From Solen grandis (lineage: Eukaryota; Mollusca; Bivalvia; Adapedonta; Solenidae), in contig CM037779.1 in assembly GCA_021229015.1 (NCBI GenBank), forward strand, positions 1,860,001 through 1,924,000: a DNA stretch of 64,000 bases, given 5' to 3'. Positions 58,201 through 64,000 of this stretch are shown here, in pieces (the first letter of the stretch is position 1; every line of letters starts with the position of its first letter). Under the pieces are notes generated by a model. The model saw only the letters and a program-made list of their open reading frames with translations. It ran no database searches and was not told the DNA's origin. The translations under genes and the position numbers were made by a program.

Positions 58201-61200
58201 ATGCAATATTGTAGCAGAGACAGTAACTTACAGACTTACCTGCTTGTACATTGTTTTCTTAGTTCATTTTTGGATGTCTCTTTTGTGGAAGAGGGATAGT
58301 GTAACTGGTTAACTTACTTGAACAAACCGGAGATTATTGTCTGCATACTGAAACTTTCAGTTGTTCAGGTGATTTTGAAAAAAGAAGGTAAGGCTCTGTA
58401 GACTAGCCTGTCCCTAGCATTTAGTCGAGGGAATTTATATAAAAAAAACAACAACCAGATAACAGCTTCTAAGCCTAGGTGGATTGCTTTTTGGTAGTGA
58501 AAATAAAATGTTGCTTAAAAATCTGAAAGTGTAGTGCTGAGTATTAATAGACAGCATGATAGGACAGTTGACTGCTGTTACTCACTGTACATAGAGAATG
58601 ATGTTCTGTCTATTTTGCAGGGGACACTACTACTGTCCCTGGCTGTTGGAGAACCAGTGGAAGACGTCCTGATACCCACGGTGCCAGCTCACCTGCTGCC
58701 TGTCTTCCAGGACTTTCTCTCCAAGTAGGGATAACAAGGCTTATTATGATAGCACTCTATGAATGTTTCTCCTTTGATGTGTTCAATAAAAATGTGTAAT
58801 ATAGTAGTATGGTACAAACATTTAAAGAGTTTATTATTATATGTATTTGATTGTTCAGTGTCTGATTCTGAAGTTTATGAAATCACCTTATAGACCCAGA
58901 ATTATTACTTGTGGAAGTATAATAATACAACAGTTAAATGATCCAAAGGTTTAGGTCAGTTAAATGATCGAAACCTGCCTGTGTTTGATGTACAGGTGTC
59001 TATTGAGAGACGAGCGGCTGCGTCCCTCCACCACCCAGCTTCTGGACCACGCCTTTATACGGGAACCCCTTCCAATGCCTGTCCCAGCTGCCTGCCTGGA
59101 GGAGGAGGAAGAGGAGGGACAGCAACTGAAGAAAGGTGTGCTGGATGTACAAACATAAATGTTTGGTCAATATCTATGACTTTTGCACCAATCAGATGAG
59201 ACAAAAGTATTTAAGAAATTAATGAACAGATTTCTGCAGTAATTTGTATCATGGTCTAATTATTTTATTTAATAGGCAGATGTATTCCATTTAACACATG
59301 TTATGAATTAATTTCTGACTTGGAAAGGTAATAGAGACAAAAGCCTTATTTACCAACATTTTTTTTAGACAAATAAATTATTTTAACCCTTTCCCTCATA
59401 TAGACTCATTTGACGCCCTCAATAGGTATCACATAAAGCCTGATCTGCAGAAAACCACAGTTAAACATTACCAAATTTAATTACAAAATCCTCATTTCCA
59501 GACCACTGAGGAGCAGCGAACAGCATAAAACCTGATCAGCCTGCCAGTCACTCGCAGGTTGATCTGGTTTTATGCTGTTCGCATAGGTCTTTTCATGGTG
59601 TCCTCTATGAGGGAAAGGGTTAAGGCACAAAAAGATGATTTCAGTAATAAATTCAAATCTTAGATTGAGTGAGACATCAATGAAGAAGCATGTTAATATA
59701 ACTGATTTGATTTTCCCAGTTAAAGAGAAGGAGATTGAGGAAATTGATGATGAGGAGGAAGAGTTAAGTCCCCTGATCCTAGCCTGGGAGGCAAGTGGCC
59801 AGTCTCGACTCACCAATGAGTTTCAAGTGCTAAAATCTCTTGGCAAAGGTGGTTTTGGTGATGTAATCAAGGTTGGTGTTTTTCAGTATTGTTTTCTTTT
59901 TTAGCTCACCTGAGCACAACATGCTCATGATGAGCTATTAGGATCACCCTGCGTCCGTTGTCTGTTGTCGTGCGTTGTCCATTGTCAACAAATTGATTTT
60001 AACGACATCTCCTCTGAAACCGTTGGACCAAATTTGATTAAACTTGGCAGGGATGATCCATGGTGAACCTTCACAAAAGTAAAAAAGTCTAAAATAAACT
60101 TGAGTCGTGTAGAATCTGGTTGCCATGTTAACAGAAAGAAAAAAAGAAAACTTTAAAAATCATCTCCTTCAAAAGTACTGGCCAGATTTCAAAATGTTTT
60201 AGTACAGATGTTCTTTGGGTAACCCTCTACCATGATTGCCAAAATTATATTGATCCATAAAAAAAACATGGCCACCATGGGGCTAATTTGCCTTATATGC
60301 ATATAGTGAAAACTTTAAATGACATCTCCTGAAACTGCTGTACAGAATTTGATTAAACTTTGGTGGAATGATCCTTGGGTGAACCTTCACAAAAGTTGCT
60401 AAAATAAACTTGATTCATTAAGAACTCTGTTTGCCATTGCAATGTAATATAAAAAAAAATAAAAAAACTTTAAAATTATCTCCTTCAAAACTGCTGACCA
60501 GATTTCAAAATGTTTTAGTTCAGATGTTCCTTGGGTAACCCTAAACTCAGGTGAGTGATCCATGGCCTCTGTGGCCCCCTTGTTTTTTTTTTTAGCTCAC
60601 CTGAGCAAAACGTGCTCATGGTGAGCTTTTGTGATGGTCCGTCGTCCGTCGTGCGTCGTCAACTTTTTAATTCAAATGACTTCTCCTCCTAAACTACTGG
60701 GCAGATTTCAATAAAACTTTACACAAATGACCCTTGGGTGACCCTCTTTCAAGTTTGTTCAAATGGTTCCAGTCTGTTGAATAACTAGGTCACAGGAGCT
60801 AAAAATAGACAAAAAAATTGCAATCTTTAAAACTCTTCTTCTCTGAAACCAAAAGGCACAGAGCTTTGATATATGGTATGTAGCATCATCTTATGGTCCT
60901 CTACCAAGATTGTTCAAATCATGGCCCTGGGGTCAAAATTGGCCCCGCCCCGGGGGTCACTTTATTTACATAGGCTTATATAGGGAAAACTTAGAAAAAT
61001 CTTCTTCTCCGAAACTGTATGGCCTAGAGCTAAGATATTTGGCATGAAGCATTGTCTAGTGGATCTCTACCAAGATTGTTCAAATCGTGGCCCTGGGGTC
61101 AAAATTGGCCCCGCCCTGGGGGTCACTTTCTTTAACATAGGCTAATATTGGAACAAATCAAGAAAAATCTTCTTCTCTGAAACCATATGGCCTAGAGCTT

Positions 61201-62940
61201 AGATATTTGGCATGTAGCATTGTCTAGTGGATCTCTACCAAGTTTGTTCAAATTATGGCCCTGGGGTCAAAATTGGCTCTGCCCTGGGGGTCACTTTCTT
61301 TAACATAGGCTAATATGGAAAAATCAAGAAAAATTTTCTTCTCTGAAACCTTATGGCCTGGAGCTTAGATATTTGGCATGTAGCATTGTCTAATGATCTC
61401 TACCAAGTTTGTTCAAATAATGGCCCTGGGGTCAAAATTGGCCCCGCCCAGGGGGTTACTTCTTCAACATAGGCTAATATTAGCAACTGTTTATCAGATC
61501 TGAATGATACTGTGCACAATTACTCATCTTAACATGTACATCACATATCAACAAAAAGGAATTGCTTTGTACATTTAGATTATTTTTCAACCATTAAAAA
61601 AAACACCTTGTTACCTTGATCTTTAACCTATCTTTTGTAAATTGTTCTTTTCAACTCAGGTGAGTGGATTAGAGCCCTCGGGCTCTTGTTTTTTTTTCAT
61701 TAAACTGACTTCCAATAGTATTGACCTTTTATATACTCTGTTCTGGTCCAGATTCAGGATTTAATGGATTGTCATAATTCATCGTAAGTACATTTATTTC
61801 CATATAGTAGTTGATGAAATTGAGGGGGGGAGGGGAATTGGGGGGGGGGGAATTTATGTACTCTTTTCCTGTACTTCTACCAATGGTACAATTTCTTTCT
61901 GTAAGTGCCTTTTAGGCCTCATCCATGATTAGTCTGTCTGTTAAAATATCATTATATCAGTGAATATATTTATAATGCACACTTCTTAAAATAAAACAGC
62001 TGCAGTGATAGATCAACTATGTACTGTATTTAGGTCAAGAATAAACTAGATGGCCGGATATATGCAATAAAAAGAATTCCTCTGAACCCCAAAAGCCAGC
62101 ACTTCAACCGAAAGATTACTCGAGAGGTGAAATTGCTGTCAAGACTCAATCATGAAAATGTAGTCAGGTGAGTTGATATAGTACTTTTAGATACATTAAT
62201 GTATGGATGTATGAAAATATTGAACATGGATACATGTTGGTTGGGGTTTGAAAATTTTAAAAACTGCAAATGATGCCTTCTTAGACATAAATCAGGGTTA
62301 ATGTGGCATTTAATGGCACTTTTATGTTGCAAGCTAGTTTTGTTTTTGGTTTTATTTCTTGGTGACCGGAACACATGGTGGAGCACAAGGTGCGTTTAAG
62401 AGAGATATTGTGACCTTAATGTCTGGCATCAGTCATCTGCCATTGGTCATCAACAATTAACTGAAATTGACAATTTTTATAAAATTTTGAATGTACCGTG
62501 GGTAGTCCCTGTTCAAAATTGTCCATACAATTTTGTTGTATATACTATTAAAACAAAATACTTATCAATTAAAAAAAAAAGTGCTCTTGAATATTCATGA
62601 GATACAGTGTTAATTCTTCATGCATACCAGATATTACAACTCCTGGATTGAGACGAGTGATGAAGACCCACCTACTGATAGCTCTTCTTCTGTCAGTCAC
62701 ACACCGAAAAACTCAGACTCTGAAAAGAAGGTGTGCCTACCAACTAACTTCCTGAAGAACAGCCTTGACATGACAGATGACATTGAAAAACTGGTTCCCA
62801 AAGTGGCAGACTCTGTTGATTTTAGCATCTCCTATGAATATTCAAGGTTCAATGTCACATGGTTTCCAAGGAGACGATGATAGTGATAGCTCGGAAAGTG
62901 AAAATGGTGATGAGGATGTTGAGTTTTGTTTTTCCTATAT
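37110..62940 (+). CDS. EIF2AK4: eIF2alpha kinase GCN2 (EIF2AK4), partial gene, 15 exons
   Basis: GCN2 senses uncharged tRNA and stalled ribosomes and phosphorylates eIF2alpha to start the integrated stress response. Fifteen exons (2049 coding bases) join in phase with AG/GT borders. They cover the last helix of the RWD domain (GCN1 binding), a charged coiled region, a Ser-rich linker, the pseudokinase domain (HKN in place of HRD, DYS in place of DFG) and the N-lobe of the true kinase, with the Gly loop GKGGFGDV and the VAIK lysine in YAIKRIP, followed by the acidic insert. The 5' exons (rest of RWD) were not found in the window. The C-lobe, HisRS-like and C-terminal domains lie beyond 64000. 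A frameshift disrupts the insert exon. All domains are in the order of vertebrate GCN2. Confidence 0.94.
37539..37622 (+). CDS. EIF2AK4: GCN2 exon, charged helix
   Basis: 28 codons, phase 0, between TCTTTCAG and GTTTTT. IIEGEIQKRKEALRVETRRW aligns with the human EILHEIQRRKEEIKEEKKRK region. Confidence 0.92.
37951..39330 (+). mobile_element. family F element with nested family A copy
   Basis: It starts after TTTTT with TATGCCCCTGAGATCTGTGA and TTGGGGGCATA (stem), then GTCCGTTTGTTTG. It ends with CTCAGACGGGGGCATAGTGT, the inverse of the start, a hairpin TGTTTTTCGAACACA and TCTTGTT. A family A copy (38137-38880, CATCTCCTCTGAAACC units, 3' end CTCAGGTGAGCGATC) lies inside. Confidence 0.8.
39478..40350 (+). 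mobile_element. two degenerate S2 SINEs flanking a GCN2 exon
   Basis: 39478-39665 (GTGGTTAGAATGTC, GTTTGTGGGTTTCATCCC, GACATACAAAGG) and 40053-40350 (GATTGTGGGTTTAGTATCC, GTGTCAGGATAATGTAACTG, GTGGCAGCAC) share body blocks with S2 at 55484 but are strongly diverged. They flank the exon at 39795. Confidence 0.6.
39795..39964 (+). CDS. EIF2AK4: GCN2 exon, Ser/Pro-rich linker
   Basis: 170 bases between TTTGTAG and GTAACA. The only open + frame in phase with both neighbours reads ASTERDSPVPPELSSCSPIK, then Ser/Pro-rich sequence, ending KPSRR. Not conserved in sequence, as expected for the linker; phase compatibility (0 in, 2 out) supports it. A longer-looking frame on the other strand is its shadow. 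Confidence 0.8.
41195..41336 (+). mobile_element. family G element, 140 bp
   Basis: It starts TGTGTCACCTGTTGTAAGCA, has a TCTGTCTGTCCGTC stretch, and ends CAGGTGACACATGTG, the inverse of the start, then TCTTGTT. This is the smallest family with the shared plan. Confidence 0.82.
41432..41479 (+). CDS. EIF2AK4: GCN2 micro-exon, linker
   Basis: 48 bases between ATACACAG and GTAAAG. It encodes DNEQSGLDSETDWLI between split Arg codons (phase 2 in, phase 2 out), exactly fitting the exons on either side. Confidence 0.78.
41480..43866. other. intron of GCN2, nothing recognised
   Basis: AT-rich intron. A CAA-rich tract lies at 43168-43215. No element ends or exons were recognised. Confidence 0.45.
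43867..44287. repeat. 25-bp minisatellite, about 16 copies
   Basis: The unit TGTTGGATTGTGCTATATCA + CACTC is repeated with few variants (TTCTATAT versus TGCTATAT, CTCTG versus TTTTG). Because 25 is not a multiple of 3 and the unit has no stop in any frame, all three + frames stay open for over 120 codons. These are not genes. Confidence 0.96.
44671..44792 (+). CDS. EIF2AK4: GCN2 exon, start of pseudokinase region
   Basis: 122 bases between GGATACAG and GTAAGT. RRTSTPRCSEDDSQQCKHHT, then GIVEIEFANKTKRLIHRGTC, aligns with human CEILYFNMGSPDQLMVHKGKC. It enters in phase 2 and leaves in phase 1. Confidence 0.9.
44887..45062 (-). mobile_element. tRNA-derived SINE, family S3, diverged
   Basis: Minus-strand GGTCCAGTGGTAGTGGACAT (box A) and GTTATTGGTTCAAACCCC (box B), then TAAGTACTGGTACAACCCA. 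Third copy of S3. Confidence 0.72.
45576..45822 (+). mobile_element. tRNA-derived SINE S1 with 14-bp target duplication
   Basis: Head GCCATGGCCGAGCGGTTACA (box A) and GTGGGTTTGAATCCCGG (box B), body GAGGAAGCCTTCCAGCTGGC, tail CCCCAATACAAT. AACATAAAACTGCC occurs on both sides (45562-45575 and 45823-45836), an exact 14-bp target duplication. Confidence 0.93.
45928..46100 (+). CDS. EIF2AK4: GCN2 exon, pseudokinase N-lobe
   Basis: 173 bases between TTGGACAG and GTAGTT. STVYVGIDAKTGDLVALSEW and VLKWRH match human ATGGFVLLYEWVLQWQ. The glycine loop of active kinases is absent here (HGLHGST), as in other GCN2 pseudokinases. Confidence 0.93.
46155..46655 (+). mobile_element. family D relative with 38-bp tandem repeats
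   Basis: CCTATAGGTTTGCCCTTGGT, (GTCT)7 and, at the end, AATAGGGGAATCATGTGTTG, GGTGCAACACCAGTTACTTG match family D. At 46499-46655 four copies of ATTCAGTGACATTGATTATG with TTACAAAGGGCC follow. The D 5' terminus itself is missing. Confidence 0.65.
47598..47645. repeat. poly-T/poly-A hairpin
   Basis: A run of 19 T, GTCTCGGCCTCG, then 14 A: a simple foldback that could be an insertion scar or an assembly weak point. Confidence 0.7.
47875..49140 (+). mobile_element. family A-start element with 145-bp tandem array
   Basis: It begins AGCTCACCTGAGCATAGCTC, AGGGTGAGC, then GTCCGTCGTCCGTC. Over seven nearly identical units follow, each with TTTACACACTAGAGGCCACA, CCAATCTTCCTCAAACTTGG and GGTCAGTAGGTCAAATCTTA. 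Some unit borders carry CGTCCGTCAACAATTTTGAT, which repeats the 5' segment. The units differ by only a few bases, pointing to recent amplification. The 3' end is not clear. Confidence 0.85.
49141..50511. other. intron DNA, nothing recognised
   Basis: AT-rich. Short repeats of TCCTATATTTTT near 49555-49650. No gene supported. Confidence 0.45.
50512..50630 (+). mobile_element. family G element
   Basis: TGTGTCACCAGCTGTAAGCA...CAGGTGACACATGTG then CTTTTGTT. Nearly the same as copies at 41195 and 55165. Confidence 0.82.
51253..51363 (+). CDS. EIF2AK4: GCN2 exon, pseudokinase alphaC region
   Basis: 37 codons, phase 0, between GTTTCAG and GTGAGT. EQEMFSLLKLNHRNLLHYLA aligns with human TEFNSLVKLSHPNVVRYLA. 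Confidence 0.93.
51620..52806 (+). mobile_element. family A element, near-identical to the 9996 copy
   Basis: Same start (AGCTCACCTGAGCACAAAG, TGCTCAAGGTGAGC), CGTCGTCCGTCGTC run, three 300-base units and the end CTCAGATGAGCAATTTAGGG + CCATCATGGGCCTCTT. The only visible change in the 3' subterminal repeat is GGTGAG to GATGAG. Confidence 0.87.
53017..53039. repeat. (AG)n microsatellite
   Basis: About eleven AG dinucleotides in GCN2 intron DNA. Confidence 0.9.
53518..53744. mobile_element. TTAA MITE, copy 2
   Basis: Ends CCCTTTTCCTCATA and TATGAGGGAAAAGG between TTAA borders (53514-53517, 53745-53748), with the internal palindrome GCATAAAACCTAATCAGCCT/...CAGGTTTTATGC. Confidence 0.85.
53905..53957 (+). 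mobile_element. family A 3' terminus, isolated
   Basis: ACTCAGGTGAGCGATTTTAG then GCCCTATGGGCCTCTTGTTA. Only the terminal module remains. Confidence 0.72.
54119..54200 (+). mobile_element. family F 5' end fragment
   Basis: TTATGCCCCAAGTTTTGAAG, GGGTGTGGGGCG and a diverged CTGTCAGTCT stretch resemble the start of family F at 37951. Confidence 0.55.
54302..54532. mobile_element. TTAA MITE, copy 3
   Basis: TTAACCCTTTCCCTCATATA start. The palindrome ACAGCATAAAACCTGATCAG.../CAGGCTGATCTGGTTTTATG is present. The right end is eroded (CCTCTATGAGTTCTG). Confidence 0.8.
54650..55030. repeat. short dispersed GTCAGGGAA repeats
   Basis: AAAGTCAGGGAAATTT and variants occur about eight times in two clusters (54668-54770 and 54978-55025). 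Confidence 0.75.
55165..55288 (+). mobile_element. family G element
   Basis: TGTGTCACCTGCTCTAAGCA, CTGTCTGTCCATCTGTCTGT and TTGTGACACATGTG, ending TCTTGTT. The 3' inverted copy has lost CAGG. Confidence 0.8.
55484..55786 (+). mobile_element. tRNA-derived SINE, family S2
   Basis: Head CCCCGGTGGCTGATAGGTTA (box A) and GTCATGGGTTTGATCCCTGG (box B). Body CCGGTGTCAGGATAATGTGA, GTGTGGCAGCGC, ATCTGTCTCAAGTAG. Tail GTTAAACCCAATAAACAAAC. The best-preserved S2 copy here. Confidence 0.9.
55962..56111 (+). CDS. EIF2AK4: GCN2 exon, pseudokinase with HKN instead of HRD
   Basis: 50 codons, phase 0, between TTTTCAAG and GTAAGT. It contains LMEYSGGQNLDIYLTRKRLS, then YAEELLLALEYLHNKAVVHK and NLR. Where active kinases have HRDLK, this reads HKNLR, confirming a catalytically dead domain as in human (HKVLS). 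Confidence 0.95.
56790..56854 (+). CDS. EIF2AK4: GCN2 exon, pseudokinase with DYS instead of DFG
   Basis: 65 bases between TTGCAG and GTATGG. ASSVFVDMNGRVRLADYSIN is equivalent to human ASNVLVDAEGTVKITDYSIS. DYS replaces the metal-binding DFG. Ends phase 2. Confidence 0.94.
57610..57721 (+). CDS. EIF2AK4: GCN2 exon, pseudokinase C-lobe
   Basis: 112 bases between CCCCAG and GTATGT. LCDLYNLIEENRPGVKFTDT and GGKKADIFQL match human RLADICK...VRFSDN...GKKGDVWRL. Confidence 0.93.
57852..58109 (+). mobile_element. tRNA-derived SINE S1 with target duplication
   Basis: Head GGCCACTGTGGCCGAGCAGT and GTGGGCTTGAATCCCGG, tail (CAA)n. ACAGACACGAAGAG (57838-57851) and ACAGACATGAAGAG (58110-58123) flank it, one mismatch in 14. 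Confidence 0.92.
58621..58724 (+). CDS. EIF2AK4: GCN2 exon, pseudokinase C-lobe
   Basis: 104 bases between TTTTGCAG and GTAGGG. GTLLLSLAVGEPVEDVLIPT, then FQDFLS, matches human GLLLLSLSQGQ...FQDFLKK. The donor GTAGGG is weak but phase (2) fits. Confidence 0.93.
58996..59135 (+). CDS. EIF2AK4: GCN2 exon, end of pseudokinase and linker
   Basis: 140 bases between TGTACAG and GTGTGC. CLLRDERLRPSTTQLLDHAF matches human CVCLDDKERWSPQQLLKHSF. It is followed by an acidic run EEEEEEG. Confidence 0.93.
59387..59619. mobile_element. TTAA MITE, copy 4
   Basis: Ends CCCTTTCCCTCATA and TATGAGGGAAAGGG, TTAA on both sides (59383-59386, 59620-59623), full palindrome. Lies 100 bases before a GCN2 exon. Confidence 0.88.
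59720..59871 (+). CDS. EIF2AK4: GCN2 exon, kinase domain start with Gly loop
   Basis: 152 bases between TTCCCAG and GTTGGT. After an acidic stretch it reads SRLTNEFQVLKSLGKGGFGD and VIK, the ATP-binding glycine loop of the catalytic kinase domain (human FEELQLLGKGAFGAVIK). Confidence 0.95.
59903..60583 (+). mobile_element. family A element, two units
   Basis: AGCTCACCTGAGCACAACAT, GCTCATGATGAGC. Two 300-base units with CATCTCCTCTGAAACC. End ACTCAGGTGAGTGATCCATG + GCCTCTGTGGCCCCCTTGTT. It begins 31 bases after a GCN2 exon. Confidence 0.85.
60594..61690 (+). mobile_element. family A element, different body (180-bp units)
   Basis: AGCTCACCTGAGCAAAACGT start and CTCAGGTGAGTGGATTAGAG + CCCTCGGGCTCTTGTT end. 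The body has four units with TCTTCTTCTCTGAAACC, GATATTTGGCATGTAGCATT, ATGGCCCTGGGGTCAAAATT and GGCCCCGCCC. It lies head-to-tail with the previous copy, separated only by a T-run: same ends, different internal repeats. Confidence 0.86.
61691..62033. other. intron DNA with G-run
   Basis: AT-rich, with a G-rich tract GAGGGGGGGAGGGGAATTGG + GGGGGGGGG at 61822-61850. No gene supported. Confidence 0.5.
62034..62167 (+). CDS. EIF2AK4: GCN2 exon, kinase N-lobe with catalytic lysine
   Basis: 134 bases between TATTTAG and GTGAGT. VKNKLDGRIYAIKRIPLNPK contains the ATP-anchoring lysine (YAIKR, human K619). EVKLLSRLNHENVV is helix alphaC with its conserved Glu. Confidence 0.95.
62631..62940 (+). CDS. EIF2AK4: GCN2 exon, kinase insert, frame disrupted
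   Basis: 310 bases between GCATACCAG and GTAAGT. It starts YYNSWIETSDEDPPTDSSSS (human YYNAWIE) and carries the acidic low-complexity insert. The starting frame runs to a TGA at 62878-62880. Coding-like acidic sequence (GDDDSDSSESENGDEDVE) lies in another frame from about 62850 to the donor. The exon has one base more than phase allows, so a 1-bp insertion (or sequencing error) near 62848 is likely. Alternatively the exon has an unrecognised internal splice. Confidence 0.85.
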
Positions 62941-63139
62941 GTAAGTATGGACAATTGATAGTTTGCTTACTTTCTGTATTTATCATTCAACATTTAAATA
63001 AATATCTTTTTTTTAAAGAAGTGTTATGATATTGGGTTTAAACATGAACTACTGTATTGGAATTTTTTATAAGGCCTTAAAGACATGTAAGACAGGAAAT
63101 ATAAGGGGAAAAAGAAATGATAATATTTTTCAGTTTTTT
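62941..63139. other. intron start after the last visible GCN2 exon
   Basis: AT-rich, nothing recognised. Confidence 0.5.
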
Positions 63140-64000
63140 GCTCACCTGAGCACAATGTGCTCATGGTGAGCTTTTGTGATTGCCTTTTGTCCGTCGTCCG
63201 TGCGTGTGTGCGTCCATGCGTCCGTCGTCAACAGTTTCTTAAAACAACATCTCCTTCTAAACTACTCACTGGATTTTGATAAAACTTCACAGGAATGTTC
63301 ATTATGGGGCCCTTTACCAAAGTTGTTAAAATATTTTGATTGGTCAAAAATCTAGGTCACAGGAGCTAAAATTAGATTTTAAAAATGAAAATTTTAAAAA
63401 TCTTCTTCTCCGAAACCACAAGGCCTAGCCTTTTGATTTTTGGTATGTAGCATGATCATATGACTCTCTACCAAGATTGTTCAAATTATGACCCTGGAGT
63501 CAAAATTGGCCCTGCCCCAGGGGTCACATGATTTAACATTGACTAATATAGGAAAAACTTGAAAAATATTCTTCTCAGAAACCACAAGGCCTGGGGTTTA
63601 GATATTTGGTGTGCAGCATTGTCTAGTAGATCACAACCAAATTTGTTCAAATCATGGCCCTGGGATCAAATTTGGCCCCGCCAAGGGGTCACCTGATTTT
63701 ACATAGGCTAATATAGAAAAAAACTTGAAAAATCTTCTTCTCCGAAACCACAAGGCCTAGCCTTTTGATTTTGGTATGTAGCATGATCTTATGACTCTCT
63801 ACCAAGATTGTTCAAATTATGACCCTGGGGTCAAAATTGGCCCCGCCCCAGGGGTCACTTGATTAAACATAGGCTAATATAGAAAAAACTTGAAAAATTT
63901 AACCACAAGGCTGGTTAGATATTTGGTGTGAGCATTGTCTAGTGATCCTAAAGTTGTTCAAATCATGGTCCTGGGGTCAAAATTGGCCCAGCACCAGGGG
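63140..64000 (+). mobile_element. family A element, cut by the window end
   Basis: GCTCACCTGAGCACAATGTG + CTCATGGTGAGC start, CGTCCGTGCGTG run, then 180-base units like those at 60594 (CTTCTTCTCCGAAACCACAA, TGACCCTGGGGTCAAAATTG). The 3' end lies outside. Confidence 0.84.

Overview
The window is animal genomic DNA, most likely from a bivalve mollusc. It is AT-rich, has small exons in long introns, and is crowded with short non-autonomous repeats, tRNA-derived SINEs and nested DNA transposons. The bivalve call is an inference from gene content and repeat style; no species-diagnostic sequence was tested.

Two host genes lie on the + strand. On the left (695-19664) are six exons of DNA polymerase beta (POLB). 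They cover the end of the 8-kDa dRP-lyase domain, both helix-hairpin-helix motifs and the start of the catalytic domain, stopping after CGSFRRG. The exons before 695 are outside the window, and those with the catalytic aspartates were not found. On the right (37110-62940) are fifteen in-phase exons of the eIF2alpha kinase GCN2 (EIF2AK4). They cover the end of the RWD domain, a charged linker, the whole pseudokinase domain, and the N-lobe of the true kinase with the start of its acidic insert. The C-lobe and everything after it lie beyond the window.

Between the genes (28414-36353) is a decayed integrated adintovirus/Polinton-like virus. It has a truncated protein-primed family B DNA polymerase on +, then a packaging ATPase, a double-jelly-roll major capsid protein and several small proteins, mostly on -. 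It is GC-richer and denser than its surroundings. Its left end splits a copy of a host repeat, and the same repeat family resumes after a 100-N assembly gap (36354-36453), so the right end of the virus lies in the gap.

The rest is repeats. At least seven families (A-G here) share one plan: an insertion at a T-run, a 5' stem-loop, often a GTCC/GTCT-rich microsatellite, internal tandem repeats, a 3' inverted copy of the 5' motif, and a terminal hairpin ending near CTTGTT or CTAGTT. This resembles non-autonomous Helentron (HINE) architecture. Other elements are a TTAA-flanked element with about 85-bp terminal inverted repeats inside a CR1/L2-type LINE, four copies of a 230-bp TTAA MITE, two hAT-like elements with visible target duplications, three tRNA-SINE families, and several minisatellites.

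The two host genes show no functional link beyond proximity. POLB serves base excision repair and GCN2 serves the amino-acid starvation response.
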